DNA from: Apium graveolens
Taxonomy: Eukaryota > Streptophyta > Magnoliopsida > Apiales > Apiaceae
Assembly (NCBI RefSeq): GCF_009905375.1
Contig: NC_133650.1
Location: forward strand, 174,265,485 to 174,329,484
DNA: 64,000 bases
Reading direction: 5' to 3'
The notes under the pieces: model-generated
The model's database searches: none
Seen by the model: only the letters and a program-made list of their open reading frames with translations
What the model was told of the DNA's origin: nothing
Shown here: positions 44,204 through 55,942 of the stretch, one piece after another
Layout of the letters: each line of letters begins with the position of its first letter
Position numbering within the stretch: the first letter of the stretch is position 1
Program-made: the position numbers and the translations under genes

Positions 44204-46077
44204 ATAACAACACTTAGCAAATATTCAATTTCATTTCAAAACACTATATGAATCGGGTCTTTATTCATAAGTGTCTCCCACTAGTTTATCTAATTTTTTC
44301 AACCCCCTAAGTGAAAATTAAGCATTCATAATGCTAGTGGGAATAGGGATCCTACATTCTATCACACAACCTCGGCTGTGGCACGAAACGTCATGTGATG
44401 TTCAATAGGCAGACAACTCTTGTCAATTACATCTTATGTTATTCCCTAATATAAGTTTAGCCTCTTGAATAATTGAGTCACGACTGTGGCACGAAAAACT
44501 CAATATTCTAAGTCAAGTCTAACCCAATATTTCGTACAATTGAATCAGTCTCCAACGGCCCACGGCTGTAGCACGTACCGACCTTTAGATTATAATTCAA
44601 TGTACACATCTCTATGTAATAGACAATTATTTCTTATTTCGGAATCAAAGCCCTCTGCTGTAGCACGAAACGACAATGATTTAAAAATAAGAACCACTTT
44701 CTACCATGTTGGAAGGCTATGACCGACACAAGCCCGTTGTGTCATTGGCCAATTACTACTTGATATTATTTAATTTTAGAGGAATTATATTACGTTACAA
44801 TCATAATCATATTATAAATAGATTCTTCCTTTTAAATTAAATATTTCAAATCAATAATCGATAATCAGATGATTCCCAGATCGGGTGGAGCATTGTCAAG
44901 AGGCGTCACTTAATAACCCTTTCTTACAGATAGAAATCTGTTGTTGACAGAATCATCCTTTCTCTCAATATTGAAAATTTATATTCAATTACGTGTTTCA
45001 TAAATACAAGAATCTCATGATCGTATTCATAATATTTATTGTTAAGGCAAGAAACGATTCCAATTCTAGATTTTCTAGAGCACGCCTTATATTGATTTAA
45101 GTTCACCTAAATCTATCATCGCATGGTAAACATAGGCATATATCTCATATATAAAATTAAATAAACAAGTAAATGTAAAGTGCAAAAAAGTAAATGTGTT
45201 TGGTTATGGCCCCATCCTATGTGATCTTTATCAAGCTCATGATAAATATCAAGGTCAATCTAATATGGTGATGGAAATAAATACAACTACTTATTAAAGT
45301 CTTCTTTTTTATTTAGACTTCTTGTATGCCTCGTCTTCTTCTTTGTATCACCTCCATTGGATAGCCTTCTTGAGTCTTCAATTACATTACATGATTGAAA
45401 GTAAAACTAATCTAATGAACTTACAATAATAACTTGAGTTACATTCGAGATTAATGATTACAAAGATTGACGACATGCAAGTCATATTTAAAACCAAAAC
45501 CAAAACCATTACACTAAGGTCGAAAAGCCATAACCATCCACCATGCTCATACAACACATAAAAGCATGTTAAAACACATAATCTGATCTTAATATATCAT
45601 ATTATCCATGATCTAATCATAAAAAGAAAATATGACAAAAATCAGAAAAATCAGAATTAAATCAGATTAATAAGAATCACTGTTTACAGGCAGTAAACGA
45701 CGTCAAACACCTTACAGACGAGTCGCTGATAGCATAAGCTATCAGTTTTGTTCAGACGCTCGTTTACCTATGGAATAGGGTATTCGTTTGCGTAAATCGG
45801 ACACCAGACCCAGATTTCAGCAAATCTGCAGCAGCCAATTCAGAATCCGTATCTAATATGATTCTCATAATTAGAACAAACATAAATCATGTATATATCA
45901 GTATATATACAGATTACATAATCATCTTATGATTATACAACTTACATGAATATCATATATTCAAAACCATACATATATAAGCATATTATATCAACATCAA
46001 ATCATGGTGAATCACGTACATGCTCATATATCGAAAACAGTTAAACACATAGATGAATTGAAAACTTTTCGCAAGTA
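44204..46077 (-). other. Element G long untranslated leader
   Basis: 1.87 kb between PBS and gag with no credible ORF. At 44373-44672 it carries four copies of an 18-bp motif (separate entry). The rest is AT-rich sequence in which I see nothing definite. A long leader is known in Angela/BARE-like Copia elements. Confidence 0.7.
44373..44672. repeat. Four interspersed copies of CGGCTGTGGCACGAAACG in G leader
   Basis: Copies at 44373-44390, 44481-44498, 44563-44580 and 44655-44672, with one to five differences (CGACTGTGGCACGAAAAA, CGGCTGTAGCACGTACCG, TGCTGTAGCACGAAACG). Spacing is 108, 82 and 92 bp and the intervening sequence is unrelated, so only the motif is repeated. Confidence 0.8.
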
Positions 46078-46089
46078 GCTCTGATGCCA
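46078..46089 (-). other. Element G primer binding site
   Basis: The plus strand GCTCTGATGCCA gives TGGCATCAGAGC in element sense, one base off the usual TGGTATCAGAGC initiator tRNA-Met complement. Confidence 0.88.
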
Positions 46090-46090
46090 T

Positions 46091-47798
46091 TGAAGGGTTT
46101 TTAGCACATAAACGCGGCGAAAATATAAATTTAATCTTAAAAAAAAACCGAAACCCTCCGCAGGATCCATGCGAAAAATAATATTTAATTCGTAGTTCAG
46201 TGTGTTTACCTTAAGAAGCTTTACGTTAATGGAAAGATGGAGGTCTTTAATAGCGATCCAAAAACGATGAACGGAGATCCTTAGCAGCTGCTCCTCAATT
46301 ATGAAGCACTCCACCGGTATCCACCAAGAAAACGATGTAATGAAGGAGGAGGAGATGGAGATAATTAGGGTTTTGTAAATCTTTTTGGTTGAGGCAAAAA
46401 TAGGGTTTATAATAGTATATTTATAGGCAAAATTTTCAGCTGAAAATTTTCCCATAAAATATTATTATTATTAACCCTTTATTATTCTCACTAATAATTA
46501 AACACATTTTAATAATTAATCATTTTTCTAAACTCTTTAGAAAGAATTCTCTCACTTGATTTAATTTCCGAAAATTAAATTCTTAATTAATAATATTAAG
46601 AACCTTTTCTTAATTAATTTATAATCAATTAAATCTCATTTAATCAATTATTAAATTTGCCAATTAATTATTTATTTCATAAATAAATAATTATCAGCCA
46701 TTATTAATTAATTCCTCCACCATTAAATCATTCTCTTTTATGGTGTGACCATGTAGGTTCAATATTAAGCCGGTAGTAAAAATAAATAATAATAAAACTA
46801 TTTTATCATTATTTATGTAAATTCTCTAATTCATTAAATATGATTAATTAATTAATCATATTTATTCTACATCGTGAGGGATACTTCTCAGCATATCGCG
46901 ACTATCCGGATAATACGAATTCACTGCTTAGAATACCAAGAACCTATTCAGTGAGTAGTTAACGTACAATTAATTCCTTCTACCCTGTAATGTCACGATT
47001 AAATACAAGGCATGGAACTTGTGTCAAGCCTATCTTATTTAATCACTTGCTTTCCCATTCACTATGCTTAGTTCTATTTAATATAAATTAGAAACTCCTT
47101 TCTAATTTCATTCACTCTGGCCAGAGATTCCTGAACTAACATAAGTGGATCAGCATTGAACATTCTCTTCCTTCACTGGAAGGGGTAGATTCTTTATTGA
47201 TCATACACTATCTTCGTGTACAAATTCATATACCCAGTAGAGCCCTTATAATTGTCCCTTGAGACTAAGAACTAAACCAAAGCATAGTTCAGTGTACACA
47301 AGATGACTATGATGACCTCAAGTCTAAGGATACTTGTACAACTATCACTATGTGAACAACTGCCGACACGTGAGTGAACTCCATCAGTTGTTCAGCTGTG
47401 TGAGTCATGTTCAGTGAACTTATTCTATAATAAGCACCTACATACTAGCTATAGTGTCACCACACAAATGTCTATGAGAACAGATATCCTTCGTAATGAA
47501 GCAAGCATAGTATGTACCGATCTTTGCGGATTATTAATTACCAGTTAGTAATCCTACGACCAGGAACTATTTAAGTTTAGAGTTATCATCTTTTAGGTCT
47601 CATTATTATGATCTCATCACAATCCATAAAAAGGCTTTACTCTAAATTGTGGTATATCTTATTTAAACATTTAAATAGATAGAGCCAGCAATAAAAACAA
47701 AATAAGCCTTTTATTAATATCAATGAAATCAAAACAGATTACATAAAAGTTATTCCTAAATCCTCATACATGATTGGACTTAGGACATATCTCTTTCA
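46091..47798 (-). repeat. Element G 5' LTR
   Basis: 1708 bp, partner of 39437-41145. It begins TGAAGGGTTT and ends TCTCTTTCA, followed by the TSD GGATT (47799-47803). Confidence 0.95.
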
Positions 47799-47803
47799 GG
47801 ATT

Positions 47804-49310
47804 ACGATTTTTCCATCAACTATCATCCCGGAAAAGCTAATGTGGTAGCAGATGCCTTAAGTAGGAAGGAAAGATTGAACGAGATTAAAGTTTTTGAAGA
47901 ACTAGAAAGGGAATTGGAAAAGCTGGAAATTGAAGTTCGAGTGCCAGAAGGTAACAAAGAGCATTTATATGAAATTACTTTTCAACCAGAATTGACGGAA
48001 AGAATAAGAAAGTGTCAAGAGGAAGTTATGAATAAATGATTGGATAATTTGACAGGAGAAGAATTTTGTACTCAAAAGGATAGCAAAGGTATGTTCATGT
48101 TTTCTTCAGGAATATGGATTCCCAATGTGATTGAATTGAAGAATGAGATTTTGCGAGAAACTCATAATTCTAGGTTCTCTATTCACCCGGGGAGTACCAA
48201 AATGTATCAAAACTTAACTACAACATCTTGTGGCCAGGAATGAAGAAGGAGATTGCGGATTGGGTCAACAAATGTCACGTGTGTCAGACAGTAAAGGAAG
48301 AACGTCAAAGGCCAAGTGGATTGTTGCAACCCTTGGAGATTCCACAATGGAAGTGGGAAGAGATTGCAATGGATTTCGTGGTAGGATTGCCAAAGACAAA
48401 GTCGAATCATGACGCTATTTGGGTAATCATTGATAGATTGACCAAGACATCACATTTCCTCCCTATCAACGAGAGATATTCTTTGGAAAAGTTAGTTAAA
48501 ATATATTTGGATGAAATAGTGACCAAGAATGGAGTTCCCGTGTCCATCGTATCAGACCGTGACCCAAGATTCAACTCAAGATTTTGGACTAAGTTTCAAG
48601 AGTGTTTGGGAACTAAGTTAAACATGATCACTGCCTATCATCATCAGAGAGATGGCCAAAGTGAGAGAACGATTCAGATAATAGAAGATATGTTAAGGGT
48701 TTGTGCTTTGGATTTCAAGGGAAACTGGGATGATCATCTATCGTTAGTCGAGTTTTCATATAATGACAGTTATCATGCTAGCATCGGAATGCCACCGTAT
48801 GAAGCCCTATATGGACGTAAGTGCAGATCACCTTTGTATTGGGATGAAGTAGGAGAAAAGAAAGTATTAGGGCCTGAGTTAGTGCAGCAGACTAAAGATG
48901 CAATAGCATTGATTCGGAAAAGATTGGAAGCCGCCCAGGATAGACAGAGGAAGAATGCGGATTTACATCGGAAGGATATGAATTTCGAAATAGGGTCATT
49001 GGTATTATTGAAGGTATCACCTTGGAAAGGGTTAGTTCAATTTGGACAGAAGGTAAGCTCAGCCCAATGTATATAGGGCCATTTGAAGTTTTGAAGCAAA
49101 TAGGTAAGGTTGCGTACGAAATAACATTACCACCATAATTGCAGCATATTTATAATGTAGTCCACGTATCCATGTTGAAGCCGTATATCCCTGATTCGAA
49201 TCAAGTAATTGAGTATGAACCGATCGAGCTTCAATCATATTTGTCCTATGTGCAACGGCCAATCCAGATATTAGATCGTAAGGAGCGTGTACTAACTTGT
49301 TTAATTAGTT
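47804..49310 (+). pseudogene. pol: Element E pol: end of RNase H region and integrase; chromodomain tail lost
   Basis: It resumes with [24 protein letters not shown] lies at 48037. The HHCC domain ([11 protein letters not shown] ... CHVCQTVK) is frameshifted near 48218. The catalytic blocks are MDFVVGLPKT, VSDRDPRFNSRFW and [11 protein letters not shown], so D, D and E are all intact. Then come SPWKGLVQFGQK, a one-base frameshift near 49050, KLSPMYIGPFEVL, a TAA after LPP and SMLKPYIPDSNQVIEYEPIE. After LDRKERVLT it stops where B continues into a chromodomain-like tail, so that tail is deleted. Confidence 0.92.
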
Positions 49311-49332
49311 AAGATTCTGGGGTTAGAATCTT

Positions 49333-49348
49333 TTTAAGGGGGGAAGGA
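49333..49348 (+). other. Element E polypurine tract
   Basis: TTTAAGGGGGGAAGGA abuts the 3' LTR. The inverted repeat GATTCTGGGGTTAGAATC lies just upstream, in the place of the GATTCTGAGGACAGAATC block of B and F. Confidence 0.92.
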
Positions 49349-51973
49349 TATAACAATTCGTATATTTTTGTAATATTTAAAGGTGTAATTATTGCGTAAT
49401 TAATTAAATAAAGAATTGTATATTGATTTTGATATCTGTGCTTTATTTATTACTATTTATATGTGATTTTAGGGTTTCTTGGACTATTCCTATGATTGTT
49501 TGTTGAAACATATTATTTTTGTTTCGCTTTTAAAAAGTGGTTTTATGGTAAATTTATTTTTTTTAAAAAAAATATTTGGATTGTCTCTAAAATTGTTCTT
49601 ATGATTTCATAATTTCAATAGTTATTTTTGGGATTTTATAAAATTTAGAAATCAATATTTCATTAATTATTTGTCTTTAAATGATTTTTTGATTGCATTT
49701 AATTGAAAAATCAGTATTTAATTCCAGAATTTCTCAAAAATTACGAAACTTATATTTTATTAAGTTTTCAATATTCTAAGAATTTTAAATATATTTTGGT
49801 AATTTTCGGGATTAAACTTATTCGCACGTTGTTTCATTTACTCGTTAAATACGGGTATAAGTTGTGTTTCAAAAATGATTTAAAAATTATGAGAATTTTA
49901 TTTTAATAACTTTGGATTATTTGTGATTATTTGAGAATATTTTGGAATTTTTCCGATTAACTCTCGCGCACGATATATATCGTTAATTTTATAATTCGGC
50001 GTTATAAATGGGCTTGCAGTCTGGAAATAGCCACGTGTCCTTTTTATTGGACACGCAGCCGAGTAGAAAGAGGTGTGGCAGTGTTTTTGGTTATATCATC
50101 TCCTTCTCTCTCCCTTGTCTCACACCTCCCTGATCTCTCTCTCTAAATTCTCTCATCTCTCTCTCTCTTTTAATCTCTCTATTTCTTTCTCTCTTTCCGT
50201 CTCTTTCCCTCTCCTCCCCTCTGTTCTTCTGCTTCCCCGAGCTGCTCGTCATTTTTCGGCCGTCCCTTTCTCCGGTTGGTCTTGTGCCTTCTCAGTCTTG
50301 TTTCGTATATATACATATATATATATGAGTTGTGGTGTGTGTGTGTAATTGGGTGTGTGAGTATTGTGTTGTGTGTGTGTTTTCCGGGATGGTTCCTGGC
50401 TGGTGTTGTGTTCCCGTTTTTGGCTGTGGTGGTGTCGCGTGCTTCACACGCGTGTGTACCCTGTACACCCCTGATTTTTTTTACTGATTTTCTTTATCCG
50501 GTTTTTTGCAGGGATAGTTTGATTAATATTCGTGATATTAAAATAATTTTGTGCGGGAATTCGAAGTAAATAATCGGTGAAATTTATTCGGACACCAATA
50601 AATTTTTCCGCCGTCCGCGATGAAATTTTACGAGCGGATGGTGGACAATGATGATTTGTATCTGAGTCCTAAATATTTTAAATAAATAAAAATGATTGTA
50701 TAAGTTATTTTTGAAATGTAAATAAATGTTTGTGTGATGAGTCGTATTGAATTTAGAATTTGATTTATTGGGAATTGTCGTCGATTGATGTTTCGACGGG
50801 TAGGTCTATAAATAGAGGAGTCGCTGTCCAAATTTTTCTGAAAATTACTTTTTAATACAAATCGAGTATATATATCTAAATAAATATAAATCAAACCCTA
50901 ATTGTTAGGTGTATTATTATGTGTATAATATTATACGAATATGTACGAGTCGGGAGTCGTTATCATTGGGTAATTGTCTAGCGAGGATATGTCAAGCATA
51001 CATGGTCGTCTAACCTAGGTTGTTTCAATTCTGTATGTTCAAGTCGAAGGACCCTGTAGTTGAAGTTGGTTTAGAGTCAAGCCAGTGTTAGTGTAAAGCT
51101 TCGCAAGGCAAGTACCCATGAACAAATCTTTTACGATTCAGTATATATGTGAATAATTGTTGATCTAATTTACGTACTGGAACAGAACGTTTTAAGTTAC
51201 GTATCCCCCGTTATTAAATATGATTTATTAACTTACGTTTTGGGGGAAAAGTGACTTGTGAAAAATGCCTATCTCTAGATTGTAATTAAAACTAGAAAGA
51301 TTTTGGAAAGTGTGCTATGGTATAACTATTTAAAAGCGATAAGTATAATCAATTTTGGAAACTGGATAAAAATGGATCAGATATTGGATGGTTGCGTAAG
51401 AGGCCCGTAACGGCCCAGCGGGTTTGCGTAAGAGGCTAAGTCGGTTGCGCGCCCTATTTAAACCGCTTAGTCCAGCGTGATAGAGTCCTAGCTAGTCTCT
51501 GAGTTCCGGAACAAGTTGTGGTGGGATAGACTGATCAGTTGTCCCTAGGATTCGTCCAATTATATATCTGATTTTGGTTTAGTAGCTCCCGTAATAGAAC
51601 AAGTGATTTTGTGGTCCCAATAACGGGACAGATGATCTATGGTTCTTATAATGGAATAGTGGTTTTGGAAATGCAAATAGCATGCTAAAATTGGACTCTG
51701 ATATTTATGCACAACACACGACTGATGATATTGTTTTACAGAGCATGCTAGTTTTGATATCCAGTTTATACATGTTTTACTGGTTTCTGTAAACGAGTTA
51801 TGATTTATGTTCTTATACTGTTTTTATATACAGTACTTTACTTGCTTTTGAACCTGTATCCGATCTTAGTTTGGGGTCGTGTTTATATAATAATGCTTAA
51901 TTAGTTGTTTATATTCGTGGTTTGTTATATTTTAGTGACGTCAGCCCCTGACCCCGGGGTTGAGGCCGTCACA
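49349..51973 (+). repeat. Element E 3' LTR
   Basis: Partner of 32416-35261, shortened by about 265 bp near 51845. Starts TATAAC, ends GTCACA, and is followed by ATAAT, the mutated partner of the TSD ACAAT. Confidence 0.93.
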
Positions 51974-53600
51974 ATAATCCACTAGGCCTTTGATGTTCTG
52001 CTTTGACTCGCAGGCAAGTGTAACACTTACTCACCCATTCAGCAATTTCTTTCTTCATATTTGGCCACCAAAAGTTTTCTCTTAAGTCTCTGTACATCTT
52101 CGTACTTCCGGGATGAATTGAATATTTGGATCTCGAAGAATTTTATCTTTTAGCTCGGCTACATTGGGTATCCATATTCTAGAAGAAAATCTTAAGATTC
52201 CTTTATAATCCTTTTGACTCCCTTTCTCTTCTCCTGTCAACTCTTCTTGTTCATGGCTCATTACTTCTTCCTGAGATCTCCTTATTTTCTCCAACAATGC
52301 TGGTTGAAAAGACATTACACACAACATATCTGTAGACATGCTTGAAATACTAACCTCTATTTCAAGCTTCTCAAATTCCTTGATCAATTCCTCAGATGAA
52401 GTGATCATATTTAAACTTTCTTTCCTGCTCAGAGCGTCTGCCACCACATTTGCTTTTCCTGGATGGCAGTTAATGGTACTGTCATAATCCTTGATCAATT
52501 CGAGCCATCTTCTCTGTCTCATGTTCAATTCCTTCTGGGTGAAGATATACTTTAAACTCTTGTGGTCTGTGTAGATCTCACATTTCTCTCCATAAAGATA
52601 GTGCCTCCATATCTTCAATGCAAACACTATAGCTGCCAATTCCAGATCATGAGTTGGATACTTCTCCTCATGTGGTTTCATTTGTCTTGAAGCGTAGGCT
52701 ATCACTTTGTCATGTTGCATTAAAATACACCCCAATCCTTTATATGACGCGTCACTGTAGACCACAAAATTTCCTTGATCATCTGGTAAGAGTAGCACTG
52801 GAGAAGAAACTAATATGTTCTTTAATTCTTGGAAACTCTCCTAGCACTTCTCGTTCCATTCAAATTTCTGGTTCTTCCTGGTGAGCTTTGTCAATGGCGT
52901 AGCTATCATCGCAAAATCCTGTATGAATCTTCTATAGTAACCAGCCAGTCCCATGAAACTTCTTGCTTTGGTTGGTGTTTTGGTCTCTCCCAGTTGATTA
53001 TAGCTTCAATTTTTGACGAATCCAGTTCAACTCCTTTATTACTAAACACGTGTCCAAGAAATCGTACTTCTTTTAACCAAAATTCACACTTGAAAAACTT
53101 TGCGTGCAATTTCTCTTATCGCAGTATCTCCAGAACTATCCTCAAATGTTCTGCATGTTCTTCTTCCATCTTGGAATAGATCAGAATGTCGTCTATGAAC
53201 ACAATCATGAATTTATCCAAATACTTCTTAAATACTCGATTTATCAGATCTATAAAAGTTGTTGATGCGTTTGTTGATCCAAATGCCATTACCAAAAACT
53301 CATAATGCCCATACCTGGTTCTGAATGTTGTTTTCAGAATGTCTTCTGGCTTGATCTTCAGTTGATGATATCCAGATCTTAAATCAATCTTAGAAAACCA
53401 TACAGCGCCTTTCAGTTGATCAAACAAATCATCAATCCTTGGCAACGGGTACTTGTTCTTAATGGTCAGCTTATTCAATTCTCGATAATCAATACAACCA
53501 GCCGCATACTTCCATCCTTCTTCTTGATGAACAAAACTGGTGCACCCCACGGGGATACACTGGGTATTATAACTCCTTTCTCCAAAAGATCTTACAGTTG
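51974..53600 (-). pseudogene. pol: Element B pol: RT, RNase H and start of integrase
   Basis: RT from about 53600 down reads [38 protein letters not shown] and the active site FIDDILIYS, followed by a stop near 53116 and KCEFWLKEVRFLGHVFS. RNase H reads [40 protein letters not shown] and [11 protein letters not shown], then [18 protein letters not shown] frameshift near 52110 leads into the zinc-binding start of integrase ([20 protein letters not shown]). E cuts the reading at 51973, after RPSGLL. Confidence 0.92.
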
Positions 53601-54240
53601 AGTTGCCAACTATTTCATCTCTACTGGTGGCATTCGATACGGAGCTTTAGAAACTGGTTCTGTTCCGGGTGCTAGATCAATCGCAAACTCAATCTCTCTA
53701 TCGGGAGGTAATCCTGGAAGATCGTCTAGAAAGACATCCGGAAACTCATTGACAACTGGGAATTGCTTCTAGTGCCGGCACTTCTTTGCTGGTGTCTATC
53801 ACATGAGCCAAATACGCCTCAAAATTCTGACGCAATAACTTCTTCGCTTGAGCTATCGTTAAGAACTTCTTTTCTTTCTTACTTCCTCGAAATATCACCT
53901 TCTTCTTACTATCCAAAGTCTGAAGTCTCACTTTCCTATTCTTACAATCAATCTGAGCGTTGTTCTTTGACAACCAATCCATTTCTAAGATAACATCAAA
54001 TTCTCCCAACTTAAAAGGTATTAAGTTGGCATAAAAATGATGTCCCCTATCTCAATGTCACACCTTGGACACACTCGATCGACGGGAACTTGGTTCTTAT
54101 TAGCTAATTCTATCATTAATGCTTGTTCTAACAATTCAACTTTGCAATGCAATTTATCAATAAAATCTTGAGAAATAAATGATCTTGTAGCTCCAGAATC
54201 AATTTAAACTTTAACATCTACGGAGTTGAATGGAAGCGTA
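53601..54240 (-). pseudogene. pol: Element B pol: protease and link to RT
   Basis: The protease active site IDSGATRSFIS is at about 54200, just after a TAA in place of a hydrophobic codon. It is followed by CPRCDIEIGD, GEFDVILEMDWLSKN, KKEKKFLTIAQAKKLLRQ and the [17 protein letters not shown] link leading to RT. The open stretches are 54009-53746 and its neighbours, separated by at least one stop and one frame change. Confidence 0.85.
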
Positions 54241-55410
54241 CCTGCAACCATGTTAGAACTTTGAACAACATCCTTCATTGTCATGTTAAATGTCCTGGCC
54301 TTTGGCTGGTTCTTTGCTGGTGGTCCTTCGATCCTTGCCACATTAGCTGCTGGTTCTGTTATCTGGCAGTCCCTGGCAATATGCCCCATCTTTCCACATT
54401 TAAAACACACTGTCCCTGATTTCTGGAATGAAGTCTGATTCCGACATTCGTTAGCATAGTGCCCCTTCTGATTTCACTTATAATACAACACATTAGCCTT
54501 ACAAATCCCAAAATGCCTCCTGCCACAAAACTTGCAATCTGACACTGGTGGACGATTGGACCTCTGCTGATCTGAATTTTGAAAACGGCTGCCTTGTCCT
54601 CCATTTCCTGGTTGTGGTCTTATAAATCCTACATTCTTATTATCTTGAAACTCTGGCCTTTTATTTGAAACGGCCCTGGAAATTACCTTGTTGTTGACCT
54701 CCTCCTGGGGTTTCTGTTTTCCTTTTCTTTCCATCCTTTTCTCTCTGAGACATGTCACTCCTACTTTCAATTACCATCGCTTTTTGAACTACTGCCACAT
54801 ATGAAGTCAACTCAAACATGGCCACTCGGTTCTGAATCCAAAATTTCAATCCTTGTTCAAACCTTCTTGCCTTTTTTTCATCTGTATCAACCTGATCTGG
54901 CACAAACCTCGCCAATTCAGTAAACTTGGCCTCATATTCTGCTACAGTGAGATCATCCCGTGTCAGGTTCAAAAACTTGATCTCCATTTGATTCTTCATA
55001 TACCTCGGAAAATACTTCTCCAGGAACAGCTCTGTAAACCTTTCCCAAGTCACAAACTTACCTCCTTCCAATGGATTCCCACCAATAGTTTGCCTCGCCC
55101 TTTAGAAAGTAGCTTGCAAACTTGGTCTTCTGTTCAGCTCCTGCTCCAACTAGTCAAAAGCCTTCTCAATCTCTTTAAGCCATGCATTGGCTTCCACGGG
55201 GTCAGCACTTCCCTTGAACTCAGGTGGTTTCAGTGCTTGGAATTGTTTAAAAGTCACTACAGGTGGTGTTGCTGCTTGCTGCTACTGTTGCTGCCGTTGT
55301 GCAAGATGCAACACCTGTTGCTGCATCAGTCCCAACATCTGGACAATCGCTGGATCTGTACGACTCTCGGTACGATCCTATCTTGAATTACTCCTCCTCT
55401 TTGGTGCCAT
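54204..55410 (-). pseudogene. gag: Element B gag
   Basis: Starts at ATG 55410 (MAPKRRSNSR), followed by TAG. Then a Gln-rich stretch, FKQFQALKPPEFKGSADP, a frameshift near 55150, SYFLKGEANYWWES, VTWERFTELFLEKYFPRY, LARFVPDQVDTDEKKARRFE and QGLKFWIQNRVAMFELTSYV. The C-terminal side has CKFCGRRHFGIC and an intact zinc knuckle, CFKCGKMGHIARDC. At least three stops and two frame changes are present. The capsid region is of Gypsy type and clearly homologous to E's gag. Confidence 0.9.
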
Positions 55411-55927
55411 TATTCTGGTAAGAAATAAGCAACATATATAATAATATGTCAAGCATTGCATCGAATATGTAGCAATCCTTTAGCATATCAGAATTTTCAA
55501 GCATTGTCTCTTTTCCAAATATCATAAACTTGCTACCATATTAACACATGCGACATGATTATCACATAATCCTACTTATTATCTCGAGAATAATAACACA
55601 AAGAAAATTCACGAAGAATTATCCAAACCTTCCAACTCTTGCTCAAAATCTCAAATAAACAAACAAATGGTGGATAGGGTTGCAACACAACCTTCCAACC
55701 TCTTTTATTACTTCTTATTATCCTTAAAAACCAAAAAAATAGCAAAGCAATGGCATAAAAGCCTAATGCTGAACACAAAACAGGAAACCTGAATAACTTA
55801 GCTATAAATCAACCCGATAACCTAAACTTAATCCTATAAGAGCTAAACTACACGCACTTATCTTATGTGATCTTCCTATGACTCGCTTAAAACAATCCTA
55901 AACATGTTTGAGTGACCAAAACCTGCA
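55411..55927 (-). other. Element B leader between PBS and gag
   Basis: 517 bp with no recognised ORF. Element E has about 1.2 kb here containing the extra ORF, and no counterpart is visible in B. Confidence 0.7.
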
Positions 55928-55939
55928 GCTCTGATACCA
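55928..55939 (-). other. Element B primer binding site
   Basis: The plus strand GCTCTGATACCA, reverse complement TGGTATCAGAGC, is of the initiator tRNA-Met type, three bases from the 5' LTR. Confidence 0.95.
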
Positions 55940-55942
55940 ACC

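Larger units (their letters stand above)
39437..47798 (-). mobile_element. Element G: Copia retrotransposon (Tork/Angela-like) with internal deletions
   Basis: The LTRs at 39437-41145 and 46091-47798 start TGAAGGG and end CTTTCA. The TSD GGATT is at 39432-39436 and 47799-47803. On the minus strand: 5' LTR, PBS, a 1.9-kb leader, gag remnant, protease, integrase, RT, RNase H remnant, PPT, 3' LTR. The LTRs differ at about 40 places (about 2.4%). The Tork/Angela placement is a judgement from protease/integrase wording and 1.7-kb LTRs, and is less certain than the superfamily. Confidence 0.93.
32416..51973 (+). mobile_element. Element E: Tekay/Del-like Gypsy retrotransposon, split by G
   Basis: The LTRs are 32416-35261 and 49349-51973. 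The PBS is at 35264-35275 and the PPT at 49333-49348. The TSD is ACAAT at 32411-32415 against ATAAT at 51974-51978. The plus-strand order is LTR, an extra ORF, gag, protease, RT, RNase H, integrase, PPT, LTR. G (39437-47798) splits it at the end of RNase H. E lies in the integrase gene of B. Both LTRs begin TATAAC and end GTCACA, so the terminal dinucleotides are TA and CA rather than TG and CA. Without G it is about 11.2 kb. Confidence 0.93.
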
